Shown: positions 55,990-64,000 of the stretch, in pieces
Position numbering within the stretch: position 1 is the first letter of the stretch
Layout of the letters: every line of letters begins with the position of its first letter
From: Acidobacteriota bacterium
GTDB taxonomy: Bacteria; Acidobacteriota; Vicinamibacteria; Vicinamibacterales; UBA2999
NCBI GenBank assembly: GCA_018000455.1
Contig: JAGNJW010000003.1
Coordinates: forward strand, 248,001 to 312,000
DNA: 64,000 nt
Direction: 5' to 3'
The notes under the pieces: model-generated
The model's database searches: none
The model's input: the letters and a program-made list of their open reading frames with translations, nothing else
Told to the model about the DNA's origin: nothing
Translations under genes and position numbers: made by a program

Positions 55990-58070
55990 TAGAAGAGCCC
56001 TCCCCCCGTCGGGACGGTCGCCGGCACGACAAGCTCCGGGTTGTTTTCGAGGTCCCACGCCACCGGGTCGAAGGCCTGGACTTCAGCCGTCTCGTCTCCG
56101 TAGGAGATGCCCTCGGTGCCGGAACTGCCCCACGTGCCGTCGGGGTCCGTGCTCTCACCCCACACGATGTTGAGCCCCCACACGATGTTGTTGCCCCACA
56201 CCACGTTGAGGCCTTCCGCCAGGCCCCAGACGATATTCTGTCCGGCCGCCCCGGTGTTGTTGCCCCAGACGGTGTTCGCGCAGTTGGCGCCACCGCAGTC
56301 GAGGCCCCAGACGACGTTGTCGTTGCCCAGGCCCCACACGATGTTCTCGCCCCAGACGATGTTCTGTCCCCCGGTGAGCCCCCAGACGATGTTGTCGTTG
56401 AGGCCCCACACGATGTTCGAGCCCAGGCCGACGGTGTTGGCCAGCCCCCACACGATGTTGGCGCCCCAGGTGACGTTGCTGCAGGAGCCGACGCAGTTCT
56501 CACCCCACACGATATTTTCGCCCCAGACGATGTTCTCGCCCCAGACGATGTTGGCGCCCCAGGCGTTGGCGCCCGGGGTGATGACGCCGCCCTTGACGAG
56601 GCGGTTGCCCCACACGAGACGCTTGCTCCAGTTGGCCGCCAGCGGATACCGGCTTCCCGGCCGGGCATCGCGGAAATACTTGGCCAGCGTCACCGCACCG
56701 CGCGCGTTCAGGAACCCGGCGCCCTGCGTCAGCACGTCGACGCCCAGCTTTTCCTCCGCCGTGTACTGCAGCACCGCCTTGACGAGGTTGGGGGTGAGGT
56801 TCGGGTTGGCCTCGAGCATCAGCGCCACGGTGCCGGCCACCGCCGGTGCCGCCATGCTGGTGCCGCTCAGCGTGAGGTACGGCTTGAAGGTCGTCGAGCG
56901 CAGTCCGTTCAGCAGGTACTGCGGCTTCTCCAGATACATTCTGCTGTTGGGGCTCGCCAGCGACGCGATGGCCGTCCCCGGCGCCACCAGGTCGGGCTTG
57001 GCGAGGAAGTCGTGCGCTGTCGGCCCGCGCGAACTGAAGAGCGCCACCTCGTCGTCCCGGCGATTGAGGTTGCCCTTGCTGTCGGCGGCGCCCACGGTCA
57101 GCACCCAGGGCGCGTTGCCCGGCGCCGTGATGGCGCCGTACTGCGGCTGGCCGGCGGCGTTCCTGCCGATGTTGCCGGCCGCCGCCACCACCACGATGCC
57201 GGCGTCGACCGCGCGCTTGGCGGCGAGCGTCAGCGGGTCGGTGTTGTACGACTCGAAGACACCAGCGCCGAGCGACATGTTGATGACGCGGATGTTGTAG
57301 GCGGTCTTGTTCGCGACGGCCCAGTCGAGCGCGGCGATGATCGAGCTGATGCGGCCCTTGCCCTCGGCATCGAGGGCCTTGAGGGCGACGATCGTCGCCT
57401 TGGGCGCCACGCCCGTGCGGATGCCGTAGCTGTCGTAGCCGTTACCGGCGATGATGCCGGCGACGTGCGTGCCGTGGCCCCAGTCGTCGTAGGCGGCGGT
57501 CGACGTGCCGACGAAATCCACGAATTTCGCGATCCGCTGCGACGTGCTGCCGGCCACGCGCAGGTCATGGTGGGCCGCGGTGACGCCCGAGTCGATCACG
57601 GCCACGCCCACACCCTGACCGGTGAGTCCCAACTGGTAATGCACCGTCCTGGCGCCGGTAGTGGCCGCGGTACGGCCGACGAGCGCCTCGACCGGACGGT
57701 CGTAGTGCACGCGCTTGATGGCGCCGTGACGGGCGAGCCGCCGCAGCATCCGCTTGTTCATCCTGGTCGTGCGGCCGCGCATGCTGCCCAGGCGCTTGCC
57801 CTTGCGGCCGCCTTCTTCGCTGATGAGCTTGTCGGCGTCCTTCTCGTCGTTGAACTCGACGATGACCGGCACTTCGGAATCGTCGAACTCGACTTCCCGA
57901 ATCAGTTTGTCGAACTTGACTTCGTCCGACCGGACGGGGCGTTGACGGCGCTGCGCAGCAGCGTCGGTCGTGAATAGCCCGACGGCCAGGGCAACGGCCA
58001 GGGCATAGATCGGCAGGTGCCTGAGCGGCGGGCTCAGTGTGCCGAGTCGTACGTGGGACGGAACTGTCAT
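55989..58070 (-). CDS. Subtilisin-like serine protease with NIVWG repeat tail
   Basis: A 693-residue secreted S8 protease. A signal peptide (IYALAVALAVGLFTTDAAAQ) and a propeptide-like segment lead to a catalytic domain with D160 (VAVIDSGVTAAHHD), H199 (DWGHGTHVAG) and S405 (LSGTSMAAPAVAG), so it should be active. After about residue 480 the tail is built of tandem five- to eight-residue units centred on N-I-V-W-G. I count about 15 VWG occurrences with separators such as E, L or GLAN, and four Cys in the tail. The function of the tail is unknown; surface attachment or a beta-solenoid is possible. The gene is first in a pair with GNAT. Confidence 0.9.
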   Translation of the reverse strand: MTVPSHVRLGTLSPPLRHLPIYALAVALAVGLFTTDAAAQRRQRPVRSDEVKFDKLIREVEFDDSEVPVIVEFNDEKDADKLISEEGGRKGKRLGSMRGRTTRMNKRMLRRLARHGAIKRVHYDRPVEALVGRTAATTGARTVHYQLGLTGQGVGVAVIDSGVTAAHHDLRVAGSTSQRIAKFVDFVGTSTAAYDDWGHGTHVAGIIAGNGYDSYGIRTGVAPKATIVALKALDAEGKGRISSIIAALDWAVANKTAYNIRVINMSLGAGVFESYNTDPLTLAAKRAVDAGIVVVAAAGNIGRNAAGQPQYGAITAPGNAPWVLTVGAADSKGNLNRRDDEVALFSSRGPTAHDFLAKPDLVAPGTAIASLASPNSRMYLEKPQYLLNGLRSTTFKPYLTLSGTSMAAPAVAGTVALMLEANPNLTPNLVKAVLQYTAEEKLGVDVLTQGAGFLNARGAVTLAKYFRDARPGSRYPLAANWSKRLVWGNRLVKGGVITPGANAWGANIVWGENIVWGENIVWGENCVGSCSNVTWGANIVWGLANTVGLGSNIVWGLNDNIVWGLTGGQNIVWGENIVWGLGNDNVVWGLDCGGANCANTVWGNNTGAAGQNIVWGLAEGLNVVWGNNIVWGLNIVWGESTDPDGTWGSSGTEGISYGDETAEVQAFDPVAWDLENNPELVVPATVPTGGGLF
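56130..56620 (-). repeat. Degenerate tandem repeat encoding NIVWG units
   Basis: The C-terminal half of the S8 gene contains repeated CCCCAxACGATGTT-like blocks on the plus strand, at roughly 18-30 base intervals, matching the protein repeat. Copies are not identical, so slippage is not obviously recent. Confidence 0.75.
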
Positions 58071-58303
58071 GCCGTCCGTATTCGCAAGGCGGCTGCCAGC
58101 TTCGCGAACTTCGCCATGAGCACCGCCGCCGGCGCGACTTCCGGCCTGAATTCGATTTTGTGCAGCACGTCTGCCCGCGGCTGCACCGGGCCGTGAGTGG
58201 ACCCGGCCGGCAGCCCGGCTGCGCCGATCTGCGACAGATGCGGTGAGTCGCAGACCCCGAGAGGTGTGCTAACTCACTCTAACGAAGAGACTTGGGAGGT
58301 GTT

Positions 58304-58320
58304 TGTGCCGATTGGGCACA
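58304..58320. promoter_or_regulatory. Inverted repeat between the S8 gene and the PLP deaminase-like gene
   Basis: TGTGCC and GGCACA, six-base arms with a five-base spacer, in the 288-base region between the two genes. It is 234 bases upstream of the protease start and may be an operator or part of a weak terminator for the upstream gene. The remainder of the gap shows nothing else. Confidence 0.35.
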
Positions 58321-58358
58321 GAGTGATCGATATCTGCACACGTCCAATGGCGAAATCG

Positions 58359-59423
58359 TTACCGATTCTGCCACCCGGTCGCGGCGGCCAGCTGGCGCGC
58401 CGACTTCGTTGTCAGGGTGGCCGGAGCACCGCCCGTGTGCAGGAACACGACCGAGTCGGCCGGCGTGAGTTCTCCAGACCGCACGTGCGCGACGAGCGCG
58501 GCGAAGGCCTTGGCCGTATAGGTCGGGTCGAGGACGAGCGCCTCGGTGCGCGCTGCCAGGAGCATCGCTTCGAGGCCGGCGGCCGTCGGCAGGCCGTAAC
58601 CCTCGCCGATGAAGCTCTGGTCGGTGAAGAAACGCGCGGCCCGTACCGAGGTGTCTACGCCAAGTAGCGCCGCCGCCTCGGTAGCGACGCGCCTGGCGCG
58701 CTCGATCTTCTCCTCTTCGCCGCCGCTCACCGCTACACCGTGCAACTCGTAGGTCGCGCCCAGCAGATGCGCACCCAGAGTGAGTCCGGCCTGCGTGCCG
58801 CGCGAGCCGCTGGCGAAGTACAGCCGGCTGGGCTCGACGCCGAGCCCCAAGAGCTGCTCGGCGAGTTCGGCGCTGCCGGCCACGTAGCCGAGGGCGCCGA
58901 CTGCGCTCGACCCACCGACCGGGATCACGTAGGGCCGGCCGCCGGCGGCCATGAGCGCCTCGGCCAACTGCTGGACGACGGCCTCATCGTGACCCACGGC
59001 GAGCATCGGGTCCACGGCCGGCACCATGTGCACGCGAGCGCCGAACAAGTGATCGAGCAGGAGGTTGCCTTCAAGCGGCGCCGGATCGTCGGCGGAAGTC
59101 AGCACCAGATCGACGTCGAGGCCGGAACGCCGTGCCGCCGCCGCCGTCATGCGGGCGTGGTTCGACTGCGCCGCGCCGGTGGTGATGACCGACGTGGCGC
59201 CCTTGGCGAGCGCGTCGCCCAGCAGGAAATCGAGCTTGCGGGCCTTGTTGCCGCCCAGGCCGAGCCCGGTGAGATCGTCGCGTTTCACCAGGATGCGCGG
59301 ACAGCGCGCCGGCCCGCCGAGCGCCTCGCGCAGGCGCGTGGCCTCCTCGAGCGGCGTTGGAAGTGTGGCCAGGCTGCGCTTGGGCAACGTGGCGAGACGA
59401 TGGGCGAGGGCGTGGACGGTCAT
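58359..59423 (-). CDS. PLP-dependent D-cysteine desulfhydrase/ACC deaminase family
   Basis: A 354-residue PLP enzyme of the tryptophan-synthase-beta fold. The Schiff-base Lys is K60 in GLGGNKARKLDFLL, typical of the ACC deaminase/D-cysteine desulfhydrase clade. GAAQSNHARMTAAAA and ASGSRGTQAGLTLG are further marks. Family members convert D-cysteine to pyruvate, sulfide and ammonia, or ACC to 2-oxobutyrate; the substrate is not certain. It is the last gene of an operon with RluA and FKBP (gaps of 23 and 70 bases). Confidence 0.85.
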   Translation of the reverse strand: MTVHALAHRLATLPKRSLATLPTPLEEATRLREALGGPARCPRILVKRDDLTGLGLGGNKARKLDFLLGDALAKGATSVITTGAAQSNHARMTAAAARRSGLDVDLVLTSADDPAPLEGNLLLDHLFGARVHMVPAVDPMLAVGHDEAVVQQLAEALMAAGGRPYVIPVGGSSAVGALGYVAGSAELAEQLLGLGVEPSRLYFASGSRGTQAGLTLGAHLLGATYELHGVAVSGGEEEKIERARRVATEAAALLGVDTSVRAARFFTDQSFIGEGYGLPTAAGLEAMLLAARTEALVLDPTYTAKAFAALVAHVRSGELTPADSVVFLHTGGAPATLTTKSARQLAAATGWQNR

Positions 59424-59446
59424 GGCAGCGGCTGAGGCCGCGGCGA

Positions 59447-60406
59447 TTATGCCACCGGCCGCCGCCTGTGTGCGCGATCCTTGGTGTCTTCACCTGCGTG
59501 GACCGCTCGTCCGAGACCGGCCGCCGCGATGAGTGCCCCAAGGTCTTCTGGCACCGGTGCTTCAAGGGTGATGACACGCCCGGAAGTCGGCAGGCGCAGG
59601 CGAATTCGCCAGGCATGCAACGCCTGGCGGGCGAAGGCGCGTGCGTGACGATCGAGCGAGACCGACGTGAGCCGCCGGCGCGGCGCCCGGCCGTAGGTCG
59701 GGTCGCCCACGAGCGGCCAGCCGCGCTCTGCAAGGTGCACGCGAATCTGGTGCGTGCGTCCCGTTCCCAGGCGGCAGCGCACCACGCTCAGTCCGGCCGC
59801 GTCGCCGGTGGAATGCGCCAGCACGGCATACGAGGTGAGCGCCGGCGAGCCGGTCGCCTTCACCACCACGCGCCGGCGGTCGAGCGGGTCGCGTCCGAGC
59901 GGTGTGTCGATGATGCCCTGCCGCGGCGAGGGGCGGCCCCATACCACCGCCAGGTAGTCCTTCACGATGTCGTCGCGGTCGCGCTGCAACGCCGTCTGAA
60001 CGGCCGCAGACTTGGCCACGATCATCAGGCCCGAGGTGTCCTTGTCGAGCCGCTGCACGAGCCGTGGCGCCCACGGCGCGTGAGCGCCGTCGTCGCCACG
60101 GCCGAGCACGGCGTTGATGACCGTCCCGGATCGGCAGCCCGACGTCGGATGGGCCACCATGCCGGCGGGTTTGCACACGATGAGCAGATCGTCGTCTTCG
60201 TAGGCGACGTCGAGGGGCAGTGACTCGGCCGCTGCGGCGGCGGGCGGCAGGGCGGCGAGCGCATCGACCGCGATGTGATCGCCGGCCGCCAGGCGCTGGG
60301 ACGCCCGGCGGGCCGGCGCGCCGTTGACCAGGACGTGTCCGGTTGCGACGAGCTTCTGGATGCGCGAGCGTGACAGGCCAGAGGCACCCGGCAGGTGCCG
60401 CTGCAC
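59447..60406 (-). CDS. RluA-family 23S rRNA pseudouridine synthase
   Basis: A 319-residue enzyme with an N-terminal S4 domain (SRSRIQKLVATGHVLVNG) and a pseudouridine synthase domain. The catalytic Asp is D121 in QRLDKDTSGLM. YEDDDLLIVCKPAGMVAHPT and LGTGRTHQIRVHLA are the other family motifs. Homology-like sequence (HRLDQAVQRHLPG, with a typical G-x-R-L-D N-terminus) continues upstream of the GTG start at 60406 with no ATG, GTG or TTG ahead of it, so the true start may use a rare codon. Confidence 0.88.
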   Translation of the reverse strand: MQRHLPGASGLSRSRIQKLVATGHVLVNGAPARRASQRLAAGDHIAVDALAALPPAAAAAESLPLDVAYEDDDLLIVCKPAGMVAHPTSGCRSGTVINAVLGRGDDGAHAPWAPRLVQRLDKDTSGLMIVAKSAAVQTALQRDRDDIVKDYLAVVWGRPSPRQGIIDTPLGRDPLDRRRVVVKATGSPALTSYAVLAHSTGDAAGLSVVRCRLGTGRTHQIRVHLAERGWPLVGDPTYGRAPRRRLTSVSLDRHARAFARQALHAWRIRLRLPTSGRVITLEAPVPEDLGALIAAAGLGRAVHAGEDTKDRAHRRRPVA

Positions 60407-60476
60407 TGCCTGATCGAGGCGGTGCGCGATGTCGCCGCGGTCGGCGACGAAGGTGACGCCGTGCCTGCGGGCCTGG

Positions 60477-61307
60477 CTAGTCGCGATAGGAGATGAGCTC
60501 CACGTCGAAGACCAGCAGGCCCGAGGGCACGCCGGCCTGGCCCTTGTAGGCGAGGTTCTCGGGAATCCAGAAACGCGTCTTTTCGCCCACCACCATCAGT
60601 TGCACGCCTTCAGTCCAGCCCGCGATGACTTCACCGAGCCCGAAACTGGCAGGCTGGCCGCGCATCACCGAGCTGTCGAACATCTTGCCGCTCGTCTGCC
60701 AGCCTGTGTAGTGCACGGTGACCTGGCTGCTCTTCTTCGGATGCTCGGTGCCGGTGCCCGCCTTGATCACCTTGTAGATGAGACCCGACGGCGTGCGCGT
60801 GGCGTCGGCGGGTGGTGCCGCCACGTCGGGCGGTGGGGTCGTCGGCGACGCCGAGAACTCCAGAAGCTCGATGTCGAACACCAGCATTCCGGCGGGGCGA
60901 CCGGTCTGACCCTTGTAGGCCAGCGCCTCGGGAATCCACAGGCGGCGCTTCTCGCCGGCCGTCATGAGCTGCACGCCTTCGCCCCATCCCTTGATCACGC
61001 GGTCCAGCGGGAAGGTATTCGGTTCATTGCGGGCCAGCGAGCTGTCGAACATCTTCCCGTCGGTCGTCCAGCCTGTGTAGTGCACGGTCACCATGTCGGT
61101 CGGCCCCGGCTTCCCGGTGCCAGTACCGGGCGTGATCACCCGCGTGGCAAGACCAGAGGGCAAGGTGGCCGCGTCCTTCGGGGGCGCGGCCACGTCGGGT
61201 GGTGGCGGAATCGGCGTCGGACGCGGCGGGCCTTGAAATGCCGAGGCCAGGGGCAGCAGTGCCGGGGCGAGAAGGAGTGTGAATAGGGCAACCAAGCTGA
61301 GTCGCAT
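60477..61307 (-). CDS. Exported protein with two FKBP-type peptidyl-prolyl isomerase domains
   Basis: A 276-residue protein with a signal peptide (LVALFTLLLAPALLPLASA). Two complete FKBP domains follow, each with VTVHYTGW, GKMFDSS, a long V-I-x-G-W helix and a WIPE-LAYKGQ motif. A P-P-P-D-V-A-A-P-P linker precedes each domain. The domains fold proteins in the periplasm by turning Xaa-Pro bonds. The duplication is internal. It is first in an operon with RluA and the PLP enzyme. Confidence 0.92.
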   Translation of the reverse strand: MRLSLVALFTLLLAPALLPLASAFQGPPRPTPIPPPPDVAAPPKDAATLPSGLATRVITPGTGTGKPGPTDMVTVHYTGWTTDGKMFDSSLARNEPNTFPLDRVIKGWGEGVQLMTAGEKRRLWIPEALAYKGQTGRPAGMLVFDIELLEFSASPTTPPPDVAAPPADATRTPSGLIYKVIKAGTGTEHPKKSSQVTVHYTGWQTSGKMFDSSVMRGQPASFGLGEVIAGWTEGVQLMVVGEKTRFWIPENLAYKGQAGVPSGLLVFDVELISYRD

Positions 61308-61503
61308 GCGCCCTATCGTGAACCAGCGACCGCGTCGGTGCAACAAGTCAGTCGCAGGCGGACCCGGCGTCAACGAAACGACGCCACGGGCGTGCCCTTT
61401 ACGATTGTGTTGACGCTCACTTGGCGGCAGTCGGAAAAAACAGCGAATTCATTGTAAATATTGGCACGTTTCGGTTGGCCCGCTAATTGATATAGCCAAT
61501 GGC

Positions 61504-62226
61504 GTGGACAGTCCCGACCCCCAGCGCTTGCCAGTCTTGCTCGTTGGCACTGAGGAAATTCAGGTCAAGGCGCGCCTTGACACCCTGTCGGATGCCGGAT
61601 TCACCGTGCTGCCGGTGCGCGGATTCCTCGACGCGCGCCAGCTCCTGGCGGAACAGGAACCGGAAGCCATCGTCACTGACGTGCATCTTGGCGACTACAA
61701 CGGCCTGCACCTCGTGGCCATCGCGCAGGTCGAGCATCCGCGCACGGCCTGCCTGGTGACGGGGCCGCGCGATCCGGCCCTTCAGGCCGAAGCCTACCAC
61801 CTCGGCGCCCGCTATCTCGTCGAACCCGTGACGCTCGATCGGCTCGCGGCGGCGCTGGCCGAGGTCGTCGCCAACCCACGCCCGCAGCGCCGTTGGCCGC
61901 GTCGACGGCCTGCGACCGAAGTCGTCTCGGTGGTCGCTGGCGTCGACGCCCGGATTGTTGACGTCAGCTACGGTGGTGCGGGGATCGAGTTCTTCGGCGC
62001 CGAGATCCCGACCGACCAGCTCGAGCTGGTCGTGCCGGCGACCGGTCTCACCGTCCCGGTTGAACGCGTCTGGACGCGCCAGCCCGGCAAGGCGCAACCG
62101 ATTACCTGCGGCCTGGCGCTCCGGCGCGACAGCGCGGTCGACGCCCGATGGCGCACATTTGTCGACGGCCTGGAGCTTCTGCCAGGTATCCTGCCCACGC
62201 CAGGCGGGAGTGGCCTCCCCGCGTAG
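61504..62226 (+). CDS. Receiver-PilZ protein, tandem copy 1
   Basis: A 240-residue protein of a receiver (REC) domain (residues 10-125) and a PilZ-like domain (about 130-225). The phospho-acceptor is D59 (AIVTDVHLG). The acidic pair at the start of the domain is T-E rather than D-D, and the conserved Lys before Pro is Glu (LVEPVT), so phosphorylation may be weak or absent. PilZ residues are Arg-rich WPRRRP and VDVSYGGAGIEF, which fit c-di-GMP binding. GTG start; no Shine-Dalgarno. Confidence 0.8.
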   Translation: MDSPDPQRLPVLLVGTEEIQVKARLDTLSDAGFTVLPVRGFLDARQLLAEQEPEAIVTDVHLGDYNGLHLVAIAQVEHPRTACLVTGPRDPALQAEAYHLGARYLVEPVTLDRLAAALAEVVANPRPQRRWPRRRPATEVVSVVAGVDARIVDVSYGGAGIEFFGAEIPTDQLELVVPATGLTVPVERVWTRQPGKAQPITCGLALRRDSAVDARWRTFVDGLELLPGILPTPGGSGLPA

Positions 62227-62362
62227 CGATCGATCTCAGTTCGGAAAATCACCTGGCCGGTGCCCACAAGTCTGGCTGTGCCTTGCCATCTGCAGCCAAT
62301 ACTGCCAGAATGCCGGCGCTTGAGCTTGGCCAGTCGTTTGCACGGCCGGTCGCATCAGTACC

Positions 62363-63022
62363 ATGCCATCAGACATCCTCGTGGTCAGCGCCGACGCAGC
62401 CGTGTTGTCCGGTCGCGTCACGGCCCTGCGTCGCTCCGGATTTGCCGCCCGCGCCAGCACGAGTTTTCCAGACGCCCGGCGGACGCTCGAGGACGGACCG
62501 CCCCCTGAAGTGCTGGTGACCGACGTGCGGCTCGGACCGTACAACGGTCTGCACCTCGTGGCCGTCGCTCGGGTCGAGTTTCCGCGCACGGTCGCAATCG
62601 TCATCGGCGGGCAGGATCACGTGCTCGAAGTCGAGGCCGCTGGTCTCGGGGCGCGCTACTTGCTGGCCCCGGTGACGCCCAGGGAACTCGAACTCACAAT
62701 CGGTGAGTTGCTGGCTGTGCCGCGTCCGAGGCGCCGCTGGCCGCGCAAGCGCCTCGCGGCCGAAGTGGCCGCGCTCATCGGCGGGATGCCCGGACGGCTG
62801 CTGGACGTGAGCTACGGCGGGGCGTGCCTGGAAGTCTTCGGAACGGCGCCTCCCGGCGACACGGTGCAGATCGTGATTCCCGAGCTGGGCCTGGACGTGA
62901 GCGGGCAGCGCGTGTGGGCGCATCGCGCCGATCCGCTGCAGCCGGTCAGCTGCGGCGTGGCGTTTTCGGCCGCCGAGAATCCGCGGTGGCAGTCCTACGT
63001 CGACGCTGTCGCGATCGCCTGA
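62363..63022 (+). CDS. Receiver-PilZ protein, tandem copy 2
   Basis: A 219-residue close relative of the preceding gene with the same order. D54 (VLVTDVRLG) is the acceptor site. The conserved Lys is replaced by Ala (LLAPVT). The PilZ part has RRWPRKR and LLDVSYGGACLEVF. The duplication suggests specialised outputs in c-di-GMP control of motility or surface traits. The gap between the two genes is 136 bases. Confidence 0.8.
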   Translation: MPSDILVVSADAAVLSGRVTALRRSGFAARASTSFPDARRTLEDGPPPEVLVTDVRLGPYNGLHLVAVARVEFPRTVAIVIGGQDHVLEVEAAGLGARYLLAPVTPRELELTIGELLAVPRPRRRWPRKRLAAEVAALIGGMPGRLLDVSYGGACLEVFGTAPPGDTVQIVIPELGLDVSGQRVWAHRADPLQPVSCGVAFSAAENPRWQSYVDAVAIA

Positions 63023-63076
63023 GATCGCTCAGCGGTCATCCGCTGATTCGGGGAAGCGGAGCGCCGACCTGGCGGC

Positions 63077-64000
63077 TCAGCCGCTTTCCTTGCCGGGAGC
63101 CATGCGGAAGCGCTGGAACGGCATGTGGCAGCCGTACTTCCGCAGAAAGTTCAGGAACCGCTTGTAGTCCTGCGGTTCCATGTTGAACAGCTGCACGAGT
63201 GCCTTGTAGTTGCCGCGCGTTTGCTCGAGTCCGACCCGCACCAGGTAGCGCACGTCCTCGCGCGTCAGGTCACGCGCCATGAACGGCTCGTAGGCCACGT
63301 CCCAGAACGACTCCCCCTTGAGCAGGATGCGATCGAGCAGCCCCTGGGCCGGTATCGCCGACGCCTGCTTGGCGCTTGTGCCCTCGACGACGCGTGAGCC
63401 GGCGCGCACTTCAAGGGGCAGATCGTCCACGCCAATCACGCCGCCCGGGCACCGGCAGGTCAGTCGCTCGGCGATGTTCCGCAGCTCGCGGACGTTACCG
63501 GGCCAGTCATAGGCCTCGAGCGTCGTCACGGCCTCTGGCGAGCACGCGGCTTGCGGTACACCGTGCTCCAGGGCGAAGAGGCGCAGGAAGTGATCGAGCA
63601 GCGGCGTCACATCGTCCTTGCGCTCACGCAACGGGGGGATCGTGATGTGAATGACGTTCAGGCGGTAGTAGAGGTCCTCGCGGAACTCACCGGACTGGAT
63701 GCGTTCCGGCAAACGCCGGTTCGTGGCTGCGACCACCCGCACGTTGGCGTTGACGCGGTTGCGTTCGTCGCCCACGCGCTGGATTTCACCGGTTTCGAGA
63801 AAGCGCAGCAGCAGCGCCTGCATGCGCAGCGACATCTCACCGACTTCATCCATGAACACGGTGCCGTTGCTCGCCGCCTCGAACAGTCCGCGCTTGTCGC
63901 GGTAAGCGTCCGTGAAGCTGCCGCGCGCATGGCCGAAGAGCTCCGATTCGAGCAACGTGTCCGGCATCGCCGCGCAGTTGATCGTGAGCATTGGAGCGTG
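63077..64000 (-). CDS. Sigma-54-dependent transcriptional regulator, N-terminus outside window
   Basis: The frame is open to base 64000, so the N-terminal part is beyond the edge. Visible is most of the AAA+ domain and a C-terminal FIS-like helix-turn-helix. The sigma-54 contact loop, usually G-A-F-T-G-A, reads G-S-F-T-D-A (FGHARGSFTDAYRDKRG). Walker B is TVFMDEVGEMS, and the sensor and arginine finger regions (VVAATNRRLPERI, FREDLYYRLNVIHI) are standard. The C-terminus ends with YKALVQLFNMEPQDYKRFLNF, typical of the family's FIS domain. It may control the adjacent REC-PilZ genes, but this is only from position. Confidence 0.85.
   Translation of the reverse strand, partial: HAPMLTINCAAMPDTLLESELFGHARGSFTDAYRDKRGLFEAASNGTVFMDEVGEMSLRMQALLLRFLETGEIQRVGDERNRVNANVRVVAATNRRLPERIQSGEFREDLYYRLNVIHITIPPLRERKDDVTPLLDHFLRLFALEHGVPQAACSPEAVTTLEAYDWPGNVRELRNIAERLTCRCPGGVIGVDDLPLEVRAGSRVVEGTSAKQASAIPAQGLLDRILLKGESFWDVAYEPFMARDLTREDVRYLVRVGLEQTRGNYKALVQLFNMEPQDYKRFLNFLRKYGCHMPFQRFRMAPGKESG

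Noticed and set aside
56107..57300. Plus-strand frame of 397 codons with repeated PHTMFSPQTM-like units
   Set aside because: It is the antisense image of the NIVWG repeat region of the protease gene, not an independent repeat protein.
61441..61503. TTGGCACG followed by TTGGC, resembling a sigma-54 promoter before the REC-PilZ gene
   Set aside because: The spacing between the GG and GC elements is about 13 bases instead of 10, so it does not fit the consensus.
62260..62300. TGGCTGTGCCTTGCC, another sigma-54-like site before the second REC-PilZ gene
   Set aside because: The spacing is one base short, and the TGGCA core is imperfect.

Overview
This 64 kb, high-GC window looks like a chromosomal segment of an Acidobacteriota bacterium, most likely class Vicinamibacteria. 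That placement is inferred from gene content: an acidobacterial-type duplicated orphan permease next to PadR, tandem DUF5916 outer-membrane proteins, DUF4159 and DUF2461 proteins, many FN3 and FKBP secreted proteins, and a GC-rich codon pattern throughout. No rRNA, tRNA, insertion sequence or CRISPR array was found.

Layout. 0-4.1 kb holds a cut-off VapC, a nitrilase-family hydrolase with an APC transporter, and a small accessory island in which decayed csb2 and cas2 genes (relics of a type I-G CRISPR-Cas locus) flank an intact VapBC-like toxin-antitoxin pair. 4.1-15.1 kb has secreted or hypothetical proteins, a DUF2461 protein, a large FN3 lipoprotein, a DUF4159 pair, an FAD-linked lactate/glycolate dehydrogenase, an ECF sigma operon bounded by two paralogous esterases, and a YbaK/ProX editing protein. 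15.1-21.1 kb has the GyrA/ParC-type subunit and a propeller-FN3 secreted protein. 21.2-28.6 kb has two divergent highlights: a peroxiredoxin whose active-site cysteine codon is UGA, with a SECIS-like hairpin (a probable selenoprotein), and a 2,246-residue protein joining TamB to TamA/Omp85. 28.7-34.9 kb has TPR, DinB and Pro/Gly-repeat proteins, an SGNH-MBOAT acylation pair and a NYN-LOTUS protein. 35-37.3 kb is a SulP transporter and beta-carbonic anhydrase operon, followed by the ParE/GyrB-type subunit, a MATE pump and a PruA-type dehydrogenase to 43 kb. 43-46 kb is a PadR-permease operon. 46-50.4 kb has a flavin reductase, a helix-hairpin-helix protein and a kinase-PLP enzyme fusion. 50.4-55.1 kb has two tandem DUF5916 proteins. 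55.3-64 kb has GNAT, a subtilase with an unusual NIVWG-repeat tail, a PLP desulfhydrase/deaminase, RluA, a double FKBP, two REC-PilZ proteins and a sigma-54 activator cut by the right edge.

Most functions are housekeeping or cell-envelope related. The observations I rate highest are the selenocysteine peroxiredoxin, the TamB-TamA fusion, the CRISPR I-G relic around VapBC, and the kinase-phospholyase fusion. All functional calls rest on reading the translated sequences by eye; no database search was run.
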